Below the pieces are notes generated by a model, which was given only the letters and a program-made list of their open reading frames with translations, did no database searches and was not told the DNA's origin. Shown here one piece after another: positions 38,690 through 50,500 of a stretch of DNA of 58,092 nucleotides (position 1 is the first letter of the stretch; each line of letters begins with the position of its first letter). Source of the stretch: Nephromyces sp. MM_2019 (lineage: Eukaryota; Apicomplexa; Aconoidasida; Nephromycida). The position numbers and the translations under genes were made by a program. The stretch spans positions 1 through 58,092 of the forward strand of contig JADHZB010000333.1 in assembly GCA_015657535.1 (NCBI GenBank). Reading direction: 5' to 3'.

Positions 38690-38908
38690 TTGCATGATAT
38701 GAATCATAACAAATGTATGTCAAATGCGTGTTTATTGGTTGAAATATATGGAAAAATCATTTTGATCTTGAAAAATGAAGGTGTTTTAGATGATGCTTAT
38801 AGATTTGCTATTCTCTTTCAATTATATTGCGAATTTGATAAAGTTAATTTTTCTTGGGAAGGATTATTTCCCAAAGCGACAGAACTTGATCAATTTTTTA
38901 AAAATTGA
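38690..38908 (+). CDS. Possible small protein of 72 aa, unknown
   Basis: A short isolated ORF whose composition is less AT-driven than its surroundings (several Asp, Glu, Trp and Cys residues). It has an amphipathic helical middle (LLVEIYGKIILILKNEGVLD) and a plausible globular C-terminus (DKVNFSWEGLFPKATELDQF). No family recognised, no signal peptide, and no upstream exon could be joined. It may be a genuine small gene, the last exon of a missed gene, or chance. Confidence 0.35.
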   Translation: MHDMNHNKCMSNACLLVEIYGKIILILKNEGVLDDAYRFAILFQLYCEFDKVNFSWEGLFPKATELDQFFKN

Positions 38909-39850
38909 GCAAAGTGTTAGACGGGACAAGTGTTTCAAATTAATTTTTCTTATAGGTTTTAATGATTGAATAAAAAAATGTATAATAGATATTTGCTTCA
39001 GTTATTTGATTTGATCCCAAACACAAAATGGCTATGTTTGATATAACATTAAGGTTTTTAAATCATACTTAAGGCAATAAATTTGAAGCATAAAATTGAA
39101 CGAAGAATCTAATGATAATTTAAGTTACCTACACCATTGTTGAAATTATTATTTAGTAAATAAGTAAAACAAAAGTCACAAGATATTTTTACCATGGATA
39201 GGTATAAATTGTTACCCAAATGTTACATAGGCTTGAAACAAGTTGAGCAAATGAATGTTTAAAAGCAAAGCACTCAGACACTAGCCAAGCAAAAGCATGT
39301 CTGTCACACCTGTGAGCAACAAATGTTTAACAGTACACATCACACAAAAAATTATTTTCATCACAAAATTCAACACATAAAGGGAAGATATAAAGACACA
39401 AAAGCAAACAACTCCCGAGCTTTAAACTCGACATGCTATTTCCTTTATATTAGCCTACAGAATCAATACAAAATATAAAAGGAAAAAATTTGATGGTATG
39501 AACAAATTTTTTCAGCTATAAAAATTAGCTCAGTCTGATAATTTAAAAAAATGTTATGAATAAACTAATAAATCATTTTACTTGATTTTGGTAAATATTA
39601 AAATTATATAAACTTATATACTTTATTCCGCACTAAGCAAAACACTTTTTATTCACTTATAACCCAAAAAAAGTCGGAAAATTTAGCTAGTGTACAGTTG
39701 GGTTTTTATTTCTTAAAAAAGCTTAAAAACAGTGAATGAAAACTGGCAAAAATAATGAATAGATATAATTTACTTAATTACAATTAAGAAAAGAACACTT
39801 AGTTTATTTTCCTGATTCCTTTACTAATCCCACTTAAACTTTCACCTGAA
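38909..39850. other. Intergenic region upstream of the PX gene
   Basis: AT-rich. Around 39,235-39,350 the sequence is somewhat GC-richer and contains two imperfect copies of a GAGCAA..AATGTTTAA motif (near 39,243 and 39,312) and a TCACACCTGTGA palindrome-like element. No gene seen. Confidence 0.45.
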
Positions 39851-42800
39851 ATGGATGATCATATAATAAGTTCAAGCTTCGACCGTGCGGATGAACCAAT
39901 GGATCTAGCACACTTGAAAATAGATGACTTACCTAAGTTCTCAAATGACAATGAAACTTTTTTTATAAAGCCCTCCGACTCATGTAGCTCCACTAAAGAG
40001 GAAATTTCTAGCCGTGAAAGCGAATTCTCTGAATCCTCCAATCTCATCTCTGACGAAGAAGGCCCTGAGAAAGTATTCGATTCACCTTACAGAGAGGCTA
40101 TTTCAGACAAGAGCAATTCGCTATCACAATCTAATGATTTGCTGATATATCAAATTATAGTAGTAATTCCGGCATACAATATTGTTGGCAAATGGCTTCA
40201 GCATACGGTAAGAAATGAAAATTGATTTTATACCCTGGGAAACTATATCACTACAGTTTATAGAAAATATACTCCAACTATGTGGTTATATACCAAAGAC
40301 TTTTTATTTGTTATTATGGTTTTACACAAATAGGGTTTAACTCAATTATGTCCATATAGACTTCAATTTTGACTTTATCCCTTTTAAATCATGACTTATT
40401 TTTAACTTATTTTTGGTGCACCCAAATTCGATAGGAATATCAGATAAACCTAATTGATTCCCAAAGGCGTTTTTCGGTTCATAAACGCTACAGCGACTTT
40501 GTTAAATTAGACGCTCAAGTAAGGTTTATTTCCTAAAAAACTACGACAAAACATGTGCAGATTCCTAAATTTTATTACATTGTATTAAAATAGCTTAGAA
40601 AAACATATCGTGAGAACTCCTTAGAAATGGAATTACCAAAGGTAATTATTCCCTTGCATAAAATTTATCATTAAGGCTCATTTTCTTTTGGGTTCCAGCT
40701 ACCACCTAAAAGGTATTGGGATCGAATGAAGGATTCTTTTGTTGAAAAGTAATTTGATTTTATTTATCATAACCATATGCATATCCGATTCTTTCTATAA
40801 CCAGGAGGAGGAAGCTACTTGAGAATTACTTACAAGAAGTTATTAATACCCAGTGCAACACATATTCAAAGGCAGTCCTTCAGTTCCTGAATGCAGATGA
40901 TCTAACACAATTAATTTACAATATACTGGTAATTACATAACAGATTTACAATATCTAAATTTACATTAATTTCCTATAACTTAGCACTGGACAACCGACA
41001 CAGACCCATTGAGCCTGATTCAAGAAGTTTATAAAAATACAGCAACTAGGAAAAAGAGTTTGCTCAAGCGACTTTCACATCCCTGTATATTACAAAACCT
41101 ATTCCTCATGGTAAGGATAGCAGTTTATTGAACAAATATCTGTTTTCACACTTATTGATTAGAGTAGTATTTACCTATCATTTCATTTTAGATTACCATA
41201 TTATTTAATATTGTCTTTCGCAACTTAGGAAATGAACAACCCTACAAATCAAACCTTAATATGTAAAATAATTCATCCAATGATACAAATAGATGGTAAA
41301 TTTTACCCGATACATACAGTAAACTAGATATCATGTTGTGCATGAATTTTAAGTCATATAATATAGAGTTTAAGAAGTTAGATTACTTATTTTGATGTAT
41401 ACACTCTGGGAATATATAAGTCAATTTACAACATAAATATAAAAATCAGTATCGAAATAATAAAATCTTTCTTTTCCAAGGGGTTGCCGACTTTCTAAAG
41501 TCTAACAATTATCTCGAGGAACTAATACATTGGATGAATCACGCATATCACGGTCAGTTACTTATCCCAATCACAAAAATTAAAAATATTAAGCTAAAAT
41601 CTCACTTTAGGAAGCCATCTTGAGTGCCTGGACTATGTTAAAGCCTTTTGTATCTCTTTAGTAAAGAAAAGTAAGAATTAATTCTTTCTCTATTAATATT
41701 AGGCTTGATAGCTAAAAACTACAAAATTTTGTTATCCTTTCAGATCCCACAATATTGGAATCCTTTCTCAGCCTCAGAAATGGAGTGAAAATGTGCAAAG
41801 GCTTGCTCAGGCCAATTTACCATGGAGAATTTGATAACTTTATAAGCCAAATTGTTTGGTACGCACTTGATATTGAAGAAATTCAGATATTATTGGGTGA
41901 TCTTAACCACTCTGAGGATAACCTACTGGACCTATTACTACAAAGCAGTGACCCTGTAAGCCTATTCTTAACAGGTTTATCACTAACATTTCTAATACAC
42001 TCTTCAAGGAAGAAGTTTGAAATAATTAGGAATGCTTTTCATGATTATATAAATACAATAACAAAGAAAATGATTCAAGCACAATTTGATACCGATACCA
42101 AAATTTGCGATATTTTCTTGAACAAATTATCACTCACAAGAATACGGAAGTTCCTATCATCAAATAATCAACAGAGTAACATCATTACACATTTTATACT
42201 ATGGTGCTGTTCATACATTCTTAAGGCTGCTCTAAGTAATATTAGCCAAAGCTTCATAAACAAGTTTAAATCCTCTATCCCGGATGCCTCATTTGACCCA
42301 CAAGAGCATTCTTTTGATTTAAACAACAGCGTTGTATCCGGGTGGGATCCACCAGGGTCTCACATCACACTGCTGAGCCCTAGATTAGGCTATGAACAAC
42401 GTAGACATACGCCAGAGAGAGCACCCAATCGATATTACTGGTTCACATCACTTGTTAAACATATAAATTCTAATGATACACTTGTTAACAATTTACGAAA
42501 GGCATTTTACAAGTATGGTATTCATACAGCCTCATATCATTATCTACATTCATCATTTTCAAATGAGAGTTTCTTTGCATACATATTATTATGGGTTGAC
42601 AAGAATTCTGAATACAAAATCAAGCCAGACATTATTAATAAGATGAGATGGATAAACGAATTCTCCTCTACAAACCCTTCTTTCCTGAATGCTTCTAGCA
42701 AATTGCAAAAGCATGAAATTGATGAAGGAGAAGGTTCAGAAATTGCAGGTAACAGCAGTGATGAAATTTTCAGTGATGAAGCAAATCAAAAGCCATTACC

Positions 42801-45530
42801 TTCTTTTAAACCTTTTCTCGGTAACCCATTTGATCACCTTTATAAAAGGCAAAAGGTTATTAAGACCTTACTACCTTACATCAATAAGAAACTTTCTGAG
42901 TTCAAGTTAATGATTGATGCTAAAGAAATCATGCTGGAGTCACTCAACAAGCGTATTTCAGTAATTGAATTAGATTCAACAGAGGAACGCCTCATTGGTG
43001 CCTTGTCTGAGCAATATCCAATCTTTCATTCTAAACAATTGAGTATCATGAAACAATACTCCAATCATCTTGCTATGGTTAGATCATATAAAAGTATTTT
43101 TGAGGAATTAATTTTCTTTGAAGAACGCTTAAAAAATTCACTAGACGCATTTGGACAAAAGCTGAATGAATCAAACTCGAACATGACAGAATTGAACGAA
43201 AAATTCAAAGTTATAAAAAACCTCGAAGACGAATTAAAGAATTCAATAGAGACTGCGAAAACACAGTTCAAGGATTTATTTTCCATCAGGAGATACATCA
43301 AACAGCTTAAAGATCAACTGAAAAGTCTGAAAATTCAAGCTTCTCAAAAGCGCTTTAAATGGAGTGAAATTAATAGGGTAAAAAATATTTTAGTATATAG
43401 GCACACTGATATATCCCAGTGATTCTCAAATATATTTATGCACCTAAGAATTAAACCTACATTAGCCTAATAAAGGGTTAATAGTGAATTTTTATTAGGA
43501 GTACTCATACATACATACTTTTTGGGGAATTATTCAATAGTACCAAAGATTCAAATTTAGACGGAGACTCACATAGATAAAAAGTCACCATATTTTTTAT
43601 TCTTATATAAATATGTGTTCGTATTCACGCAGAAAATCCTAGAGCTACCTGAATTTATTCGAAGTATTGAAGATGAGTTAGAGGCTAAGAAAACATCATA
43701 TAATGAATTAGAAAACCGAAATGAAAGCTTAAACTCTTTAATAGAAAATGCTTTAGCTGAAATGACTGAGAGAGATGAAAAGATAAATAAAATTATTTCT
43801 CATATATCAGAATTAGATAAGTTTTCTTCTCAATTAAATCACCATATTACTGACCAAGACTATCAATTTGAAGGTAAAAATTCGAACATTAATCTTTAAG
43901 TCACAACTCACAGCACTTTTCATTAGATCTTTTGTACCTAACAGAATCCCCACATACACACCAAATATATTCATACACATATATCGACAACACTTAATAA
44001 ATACCAATATATAATACCTAAAACTATAAATCTCATGAGCACTAACAGTACAGCTTATCGCATTTTCACTTAAGATTATTCTAAAATTCGTTTCATACTT
44101 TTTCCAAGCCTACATATGTACACAAACTTTGTTAAAATCTTTAATTTTAGTTAATAACACTGAAAATGAACACATACAAGATCAGAAATATCAATTAATT
44201 GAGATGGCTTCTTTTTTGGGTATAATCAATGAAACTGATTTACCTACCCATGAGGTTGATCTAACATCTGAATATTTCGCGAATTTATTATCACTTACAA
44301 CATTTAAACGTAATCGCATATCTGAAGAGCTTAATGAATTATCCAAACTGCATGATCAAAATGATAATAGTATAAAAGAACTGAAATCACAGAAAATTTC
44401 AAAATCAAAAGCACTTAAAAAGGCTGGAAATGATATTGAGCGACTACAAAAATTATATGACGAACACTCAAATATGCAAGACTTAGAAACACAATCTGAA
44501 AATCTTAGAGAAAAGGCCCTTGAGTGAGCTCGGATATCCATTCTCTAAGCCCTAAAATTATTAGAAGCATTTGACATCTCTTTAGTATATAATTGTGAAA
44601 TTTACAAGCAGAATATGCTAATTTTAGAGAATAGACAACCTTAAGATATAAGCATAATAATTCTCACTGAAACTAATATATATACATATGTATAGGCAAT
44701 AATTATTAACTCACTAAATGAATCATAATGTTTTCACAGCAGAAGTACAAATACCTATATTTTTACTTGATTTGTACTATAGATACGATACCAAGGTGAA
44801 TGAACTTAACACCGAAATAGCAGCCCTAGAGAAATCCGAGAAAGAAAAGAGCCCATTTTTTGATATCCAGAAAGCTGAGATATATGAAAAAGAAAAAGAA
44901 CTAAGCAATAAGAAAGCAAATTTAGGAAATTTAATAAATGAGGCCAATGAATATCAGCCTACCCATATCCGTAACATACAAAAAATTGAAAGCTCTATGC
45001 GCTCGCTTGTTGCTATATTAGATTGTTTAACATCAGATACATCGTTTATACAACAAAATTTTAATGGTCTCAGGCAAAGTATAGATTCTAGACAAGAAAC
45101 TAAAGTTTCTTTAAGGTATATGAGCTTACACTGTTCGATTACGTTTATGGCTGTGTGTATTATAATAGTCTGTCAATCTATTCAAGTGATTGGATGACAT
45201 GTATCTAAAGTTATTGAGTTATATCTTTAGTTCTAGGGATAATTATTTCTGAATCTTCATTGATATCAATGAATTTTTACTAATATAATTATGTTCATTT
45301 CATTGTAAAAAAATTATATAAAAGCTTATGTTGAAATCACATATTGTTTTATTTATCTAAGGAATATCATCGCTTTTGCTTTGTATAATCTAACTTTAGC
45401 ATATAAACGTTCCTATTTTGATATTATTATTTTCAGATATGAAATAATAAATTACATAGAACATTTCAAGCAATTCTTAAAGAGGCTGGAAGATGAGCCC
45501 ATATCTACATTGAATTATGAAGCTAATTAA
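39851..45530 (+). CDS. PX-domain protein with helical middle and C-terminal coiled coils, 14 exons, 1,217 aa
   Basis: Predicted phosphoinositide-binding membrane-trafficking protein. Exons are 39851-40207, 40444-40518, 40594-40641, 40699-40748, 40805-40928, 40985-41110, 41229-41295, 41481-41552, 41611-41670, 41744-43377, 43633-43873, 44151-44523, 44783-45115 and 45437-45530. They total 3,654 nt and keep frame at every junction. After an acidic, Ser-rich N-terminus (1-95), the PX domain (about 98-205) shows QRRFSVHKRYSDFVKL (the RYSDF motif, Arg134-Phe138), the proline loop ELPKLPPKR, and the basic C-terminal helix FVEKRRKLLENYLQE. Residues about 215-700 are helical with no family I recognise. 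From about 735 onward the chain is mainly coiled coil (AKEIMLESLNKRISVIELDS and later exons). PX-coiled-coil proteins resemble sorting nexins, but no classical BAR signature is certain. Likely on endosome-like or Golgi-derived membranes. Confidence 0.86.
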
Positions 45531-46816
45531 CTCAAATCTACTCAAACTTATTTACATTTGAATATATATATTTAGTTTTATTTGACAACAGTTCATATAT
45601 ATATAATAGCTTTGTTATGCATACATATCATTTCTTTATATGTAAATATAATTGACTTTAAATATGTATACATATTCATTTGTCTTGTTACTTCTTTTTG
45701 AATTATTATATTCTCATGAGTTCATCAAGTTTATGACGAGTGTTTGATATTGATGATAGAAAATTTTGTCGTACCAAAGGTTTCATAACTTGAAATGATA
45801 TTTTTAGCTTTTTGTATCTATATCAAAACCTTCACACTGCATTTCTCATGATCAGCTTAATTTTTAAAATCAAAAATTAATTTTAGAAAATCCTAACAAA
45901 AAATTAAAATTAAAAAATTGTTTCACTAACTATCTAATTGTGTTGTGTAGAAGGAACTATATCATTTTTTATAAAGTTAAATAAATACTCATTTATAACA
46001 CAAGACTAGAATTAGAGAAATTACAACACTTATTTAAGGCGATAATTATTTTATAACTCTTTACTACACAAGTATTTATTTGTTATCTTTCAAAAATCAC
46101 AAACAAAACAAGATACTATGATCCTGTTTTCTATGAACCAACAGTCTAGCAAAATGAAATAAAAAGAAATCTGATTTTATAACTTATTGAGCTAAAGATA
46201 AAAAATTGACTTGATAACGTATGTCTCAGTGATTGAGCTCTCTCCGGCTTGTCAGCATGGCACCTTGCTTTTTAAAAAGCTCCACTTGAAAATAGATAAG
46301 GTGGCTGACATAACAATTTTTTAACAATGATTAAGTGAGTGTTTATTACGAATTTCCACTACTAAAAAGTCGGCCCAAAGCCATTTATGAAAATATAGAA
46401 ATCTTGAAAAATGTAATTCATGTTAGAAATTAGACAAGCTTGACAATGTTTTTTATTTTATTGAATAAGCTTATTTATAATAGTAAAGGCAAGTACATTT
46501 TATTACACACTTATCATGAACTTGTTTATGGGGGATTTATTAGTTCATTTAATTAAATATTTACCTTTGCTAGTGAACTTAATTTCATATTTTGAATGGT
46601 AGTGAAAGATCTAACTGTTTTAGAGGTAGTAGTCTTGTAAAATAAATTTTAAATCCTAAAATAAAACTGGTATATTAGTCTTCCAAAGATTGTCCGTAGA
46701 TTACTTTTTGAAACTATCGAAAATTTAGCTATCCTAAAGCCTTTAAAAATAAAAATGTCTTTCTTTATAAGGATATAAACTTTACCTTTTTTAAATTAGA
46801 AAGTTTTAGACCAAAT
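45531..46816. other. Intergenic region containing a candidate structured RNA
   Basis: AT-rich spacer between the PX gene and the small secreted-protein gene. No coding signal. The GC-richer island at about 46,220-46,322 is listed separately as a candidate noncoding RNA. Confidence 0.5.
46219..46322 (+). ncRNA. Candidate structured noncoding RNA with T6 end, possibly Pol III
   Basis: A compact GC-richer island in AT-rich DNA. TGTCAGC (46250-46256) pairs with GCTGACA (46304-46310), and CACCTT (46261-46266) pairs with AAGGTG (46298-46303). Together they form a 13-bp stem interrupted only by a 4-nt bulge (46257-46260). Inside is the perfect palindrome GCTTTTTAAAAAGC (46267-46280). Seven bases after the stem is a run of six T (46317-46322), the normal Pol III terminator. 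A smaller hairpin (CTCA-GTGAT-TGAG) lies just upstream. The 5' end is a guess. I found no tRNA-like B box and it does not match U1, U2, U4, U5 or U6 cores that I know. An ACA directly after the stem leaves an H/ACA-type guide RNA possible. Confidence 0.4.
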
Positions 46817-47362
46817 ATGGCACAATATATAACATACACGATTTTATTTCTAATTTTGTTAAACCGAGTGGTAACTTCAAGTATTTACTTTCCACAAGAT
46901 AAAACTGGTGAAATTTGGGATATAGGCATTAAGGATCGTTATCAAGGCTTGGGTAATATCTGAATAAAATAATTTTTAAGAAAATTAGTTTCCATTGTGA
47001 ATTTAATTTGAATTATTATTGCAGAAGGTTTTCAAGCAACATGCCCTAATATGCCGCTTATGCAAGCTGTTTGCCTTTCAGACTCAGATTGTGCAAATAA
47101 TCCCTTAATAACAACTGGTAACACAATATGTGTTACCTCTGAAACAGATGAAACAGGGCTATGTAGGGTATTTTGTACAGGGAATCCAAGTGTATGCCGA
47201 ACAGGTCAAGTATGTGCAAATTATAATGGTCTTGCTGACTTTTGTCTAGATAGTTGTTCTCCAGATGGCGCAGCACCATGTGATAGAGTAATTTGCCCCC
47301 TGACACAGTATTGCTCCCAAACAAGTTTCATACCCTTAAGTTTTAGTTGTAGGACGTATTAG
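46817..47362 (+). CDS. Small secreted cysteine-rich protein, 157 aa, 2 exons
   Basis: Exons 46817-46952 and 47025-47362 keep frame (474 nt). The N-terminus (MAQYITYTILFLILLNRVVT) is a clear signal peptide. The mature part holds 14 cysteines, an even number, spaced in the pattern of small disulfide-rich extracellular domains (for example C-x-S-D-S-D-C, then C-x-S-E-T-D-E-T-G-L-C). No transmembrane segment or GPI signal is seen. I do not recognise a family; the spacing is unlike a single EGF repeat. It lies 234 bp upstream of, and on the same strand as, the LCCL gene, and could share its secretory destination. Function unknown. Confidence 0.8.
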
Positions 47363-47596
47363 TTTGTAATTTTAAATTATTTTCTAGTGCGCGTACACTT
47401 CACCTACAACTTAGCCTAACAAAGCACAATTCCAATGTATAACAAATTTATAACCTGAGCTACCATAAGTAGGCTGGAACCAATTTTGCTAGACAATTCG
47501 CAAGTTATTATAATTTGATGTAATTACACCATAATCTTTTAATAATTATTTTTTTTTCAATTATTCATTAATTTTTTTATCAAAACTAATTTGAAA
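47363..47596. promoter_or_regulatory. Short intergenic region upstream of the LCCL gene
   Basis: 234 bp between stop and start. AT-rich with a T9 run near 47,550. It must contain the 3' end of the Cys-rich gene and the promoter of the LCCL gene unless they are co-transcribed. No specific motif is recognised. Confidence 0.35.
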
Positions 47597-50500
47597 ATGA
47601 TTAATATACTTCTATTAAGTCTTTTGTATCCAATTTTATATTATGGTACAATCTTGGCCCAGAAAAGGGCAATGGATTTTTATCAATTTTCCGATTCCCA
47701 AGCTTCATCTACATATAAACCAAATGAGGGTTCTGGTGAATTTGATGCAGTGAGAGCACTTCAACCAGGTACAGGATACTGGTGTAGTGAAGGCCACCAC
47801 TTTGATGAAGAAGAAGGTAATTTAAGAACTCGAATGTTTAACTTATTCTAAGAAACTTTCAGTAAGCTGGATTGGTATACTCGATTCTATTGCACGTATT
47901 CAAGGTCTTAAAATAAGATGGGCTTACTCACCAGAAGTAAAATATACTATTTAGCTAACAAACTTCAGAAAATATCATATGTCTTAGGAAGTTCAAGTAT
48001 CTTCTTCGCTAGATGGAAATGACTATCAAGTCTCTGTAGCTTACAAGAGGACACCTAGCACTGATGGTTAATTACTATTAATTTAAAAAAAAATTTGAAA
48101 TTCGATTTAAGTTTCATTTAACGAGGATATTCGCTTTGAGCATCCTTACAATGCTAGATATGTTAAAATAACTATGAGAAAAGCTATTCATGAGTATTTT
48201 GGTATTTATGAGGTTTCGATTATTGGGAGTGGTGACCCAATGTTCATGCTGATTTCTGGTATAACAAGCCCATCTGGGGATTCATGCTTACAAGTTAGAA
48301 TTTCCTAATAATTTTTAAGTCAGTTTTACAAAGTTTCACAAGGTGGAGATGGGTAAAATAAATAAAGAAGGGTCAGACGTTATACTTGATTCGTGTGATA
48401 ATGCTTTAGCCTATGGTGATGGACGGGTAAATAAATAATAATTCGAACAATCATTTAAAAACATTTAGAAATTATAGGAGTTATGGAGACAGAATTTGAA
48501 CCAGCAACTAGTAAGTGCTTTGAGTCATCCACCTATGTGTATTTCTCTACAAGATGGGAACTCCTCTGGTAAAAAATGTAATAGAAGCACCCCAAAATTT
48601 TACTTTATCAAAAATAGGTGGAGGGCGACTCGTGATAACAAATTGTATAAAGGCTTTAGAGCAAAGTGATGGCCGCTCGAATTGGGAATTTCAAGCTAAC
48701 TCTCAACTTAAACTTCTTAAAAACGGGTCATATTGTATGAGTCAAAAAAATTTGATTGGTTCAACTCCTCAACTTGGAAATGTGCTTAAAATATTGAGTC
48801 CTAGTGCCTCATCAACTAGCAATGCAGATAGCACCCATGGAGCAAATAAAGCAATCGATAACAATTCTGAGACTTACTGGGGTTCCGGAGCATTTGAAGA
48901 TTCCAATGAACATTTAGTAAATTTTGATCTAGATCTAGGTATTTCATTTAAAAAATATTTTAATAAATAGCTAAATGATTCTTTTTGAAGGAGATGAGGT
49001 CAAATTATCAAGAATTTCTATAGATTGGGAATATCCAGCATTCGCATACACAATACAAACAAGCAATGATAAAATTCATTATTTGTAAGCAATATGTGAA
49101 ATTTAAGTATAAAATATTTATATTTCTCAGGGAGGTTGAAAAAAACATCGCAAATGGGCAAAATTCAACATTAGAGAACCTCGGTGGAAACAAAGCTCGC
49201 TATATTCGAGTTTCAATGGAAAGACCGCACAGTATATATGGGAAAATTGATAAATCATATGTTTATGGCATAAGAGAAATAAAAATTTTATCCGCCAACT
49301 TAAGGAGCATTGTTCAAGACTGTCGCACAGCAGCAAATAGTGATGATGCTCGTGATAAATACTTCGTTCAATATGTGACTGAGTTTGATGCCAAGCTTGG
49401 ACAACGATTAAATACAATCGATGATGATGTCTCGGCAAGAATTAAAGAGATAAATATTCTGGATGAAACTTTGGAAAAGCTTATACCAGAAATGGAAAAA
49501 TGCTTGGTAGAGAAAAAGGATCTCACTAAAAACCTCAGCGATATTGAAAAAGAAGTGGAGACTTTAACAGCAGAATTTTCCAATTTCAAGAAAAGAAATA
49601 TATTTTCCAGTTTTGCTTCAAAAAATAGTATTTTAGGTTAGGAATACTTTATTTCATATAGCAAAAATTTGAATATAAAATGATAAATAGGGATGACCCG
49701 AGACAATCCTGCAGAAGATTGCTATGCTATAAAACGGCAAGTAGAAGATGCTATTTCAGGCTTTTATTGGTAATAAAATTGTAAAAGCAATTTCTTAAAG
49801 ACTAATTTTATGAAAGGTTAACTCCTAGATGTGCGGTACAAACTATCAGAGCATATTGTGATATGAAATCAACAACGATGATTTATTTTTTGGACAATTC
49901 TCAAGGAAAAAAAACTTCGATTAGAACTGCTGAAGAAATCAAATTACATTGCGCAGAATGGGGTCTTGAGCCACTAGTATTGAAGCAAAACAGTCAGATC
50001 AATGCAATGAAAAATGCTCTGGATCTGATAAGTATAGTATTATAGCATGATTAGCCATAATCCTTTGACAATTTTTAGATAAAAAGTCGGAGAGGAGAGG
50101 TATTATACCTCTAGCATTTGATTTTTCTTGCTTAGATGGAACTTGCCAAGGAAATTATCACGTGATAAGCTTAATTCAAAACATTAAGATTTATTTAACT
50201 ATGTGCTTAGGACCTCTTGGATGGAATGGTTGACCAAACTTTTATTCTGAATTCACAAGATAAGTCTTCAACAGAAACCCGGGCATTTGATTCCGCGGGT
50301 ATGTAAAATAATCAGAATTTAAGAATATATTCATAAGGCAATCAGGAATTGATATTCATGGGAAGGATATTGTTTATTTTGATCTAGAAATTGCTAATAT
50401 AGCTGCTTTAGCCTGCTCAACAAACACCATTGAGGGGGAGAGTCAGCTGTAAGTTTTAAATTAATATCTATATTATTTATCTAATCAACATAGTCCTCAT

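Noticed and set aside
49127..49589. Long frames on the minus strand opposite the second discoidin and coiled-coil exons
   Set aside because: Shadows of the plus-strand LCCL gene, whose frame carries clear domain motifs.
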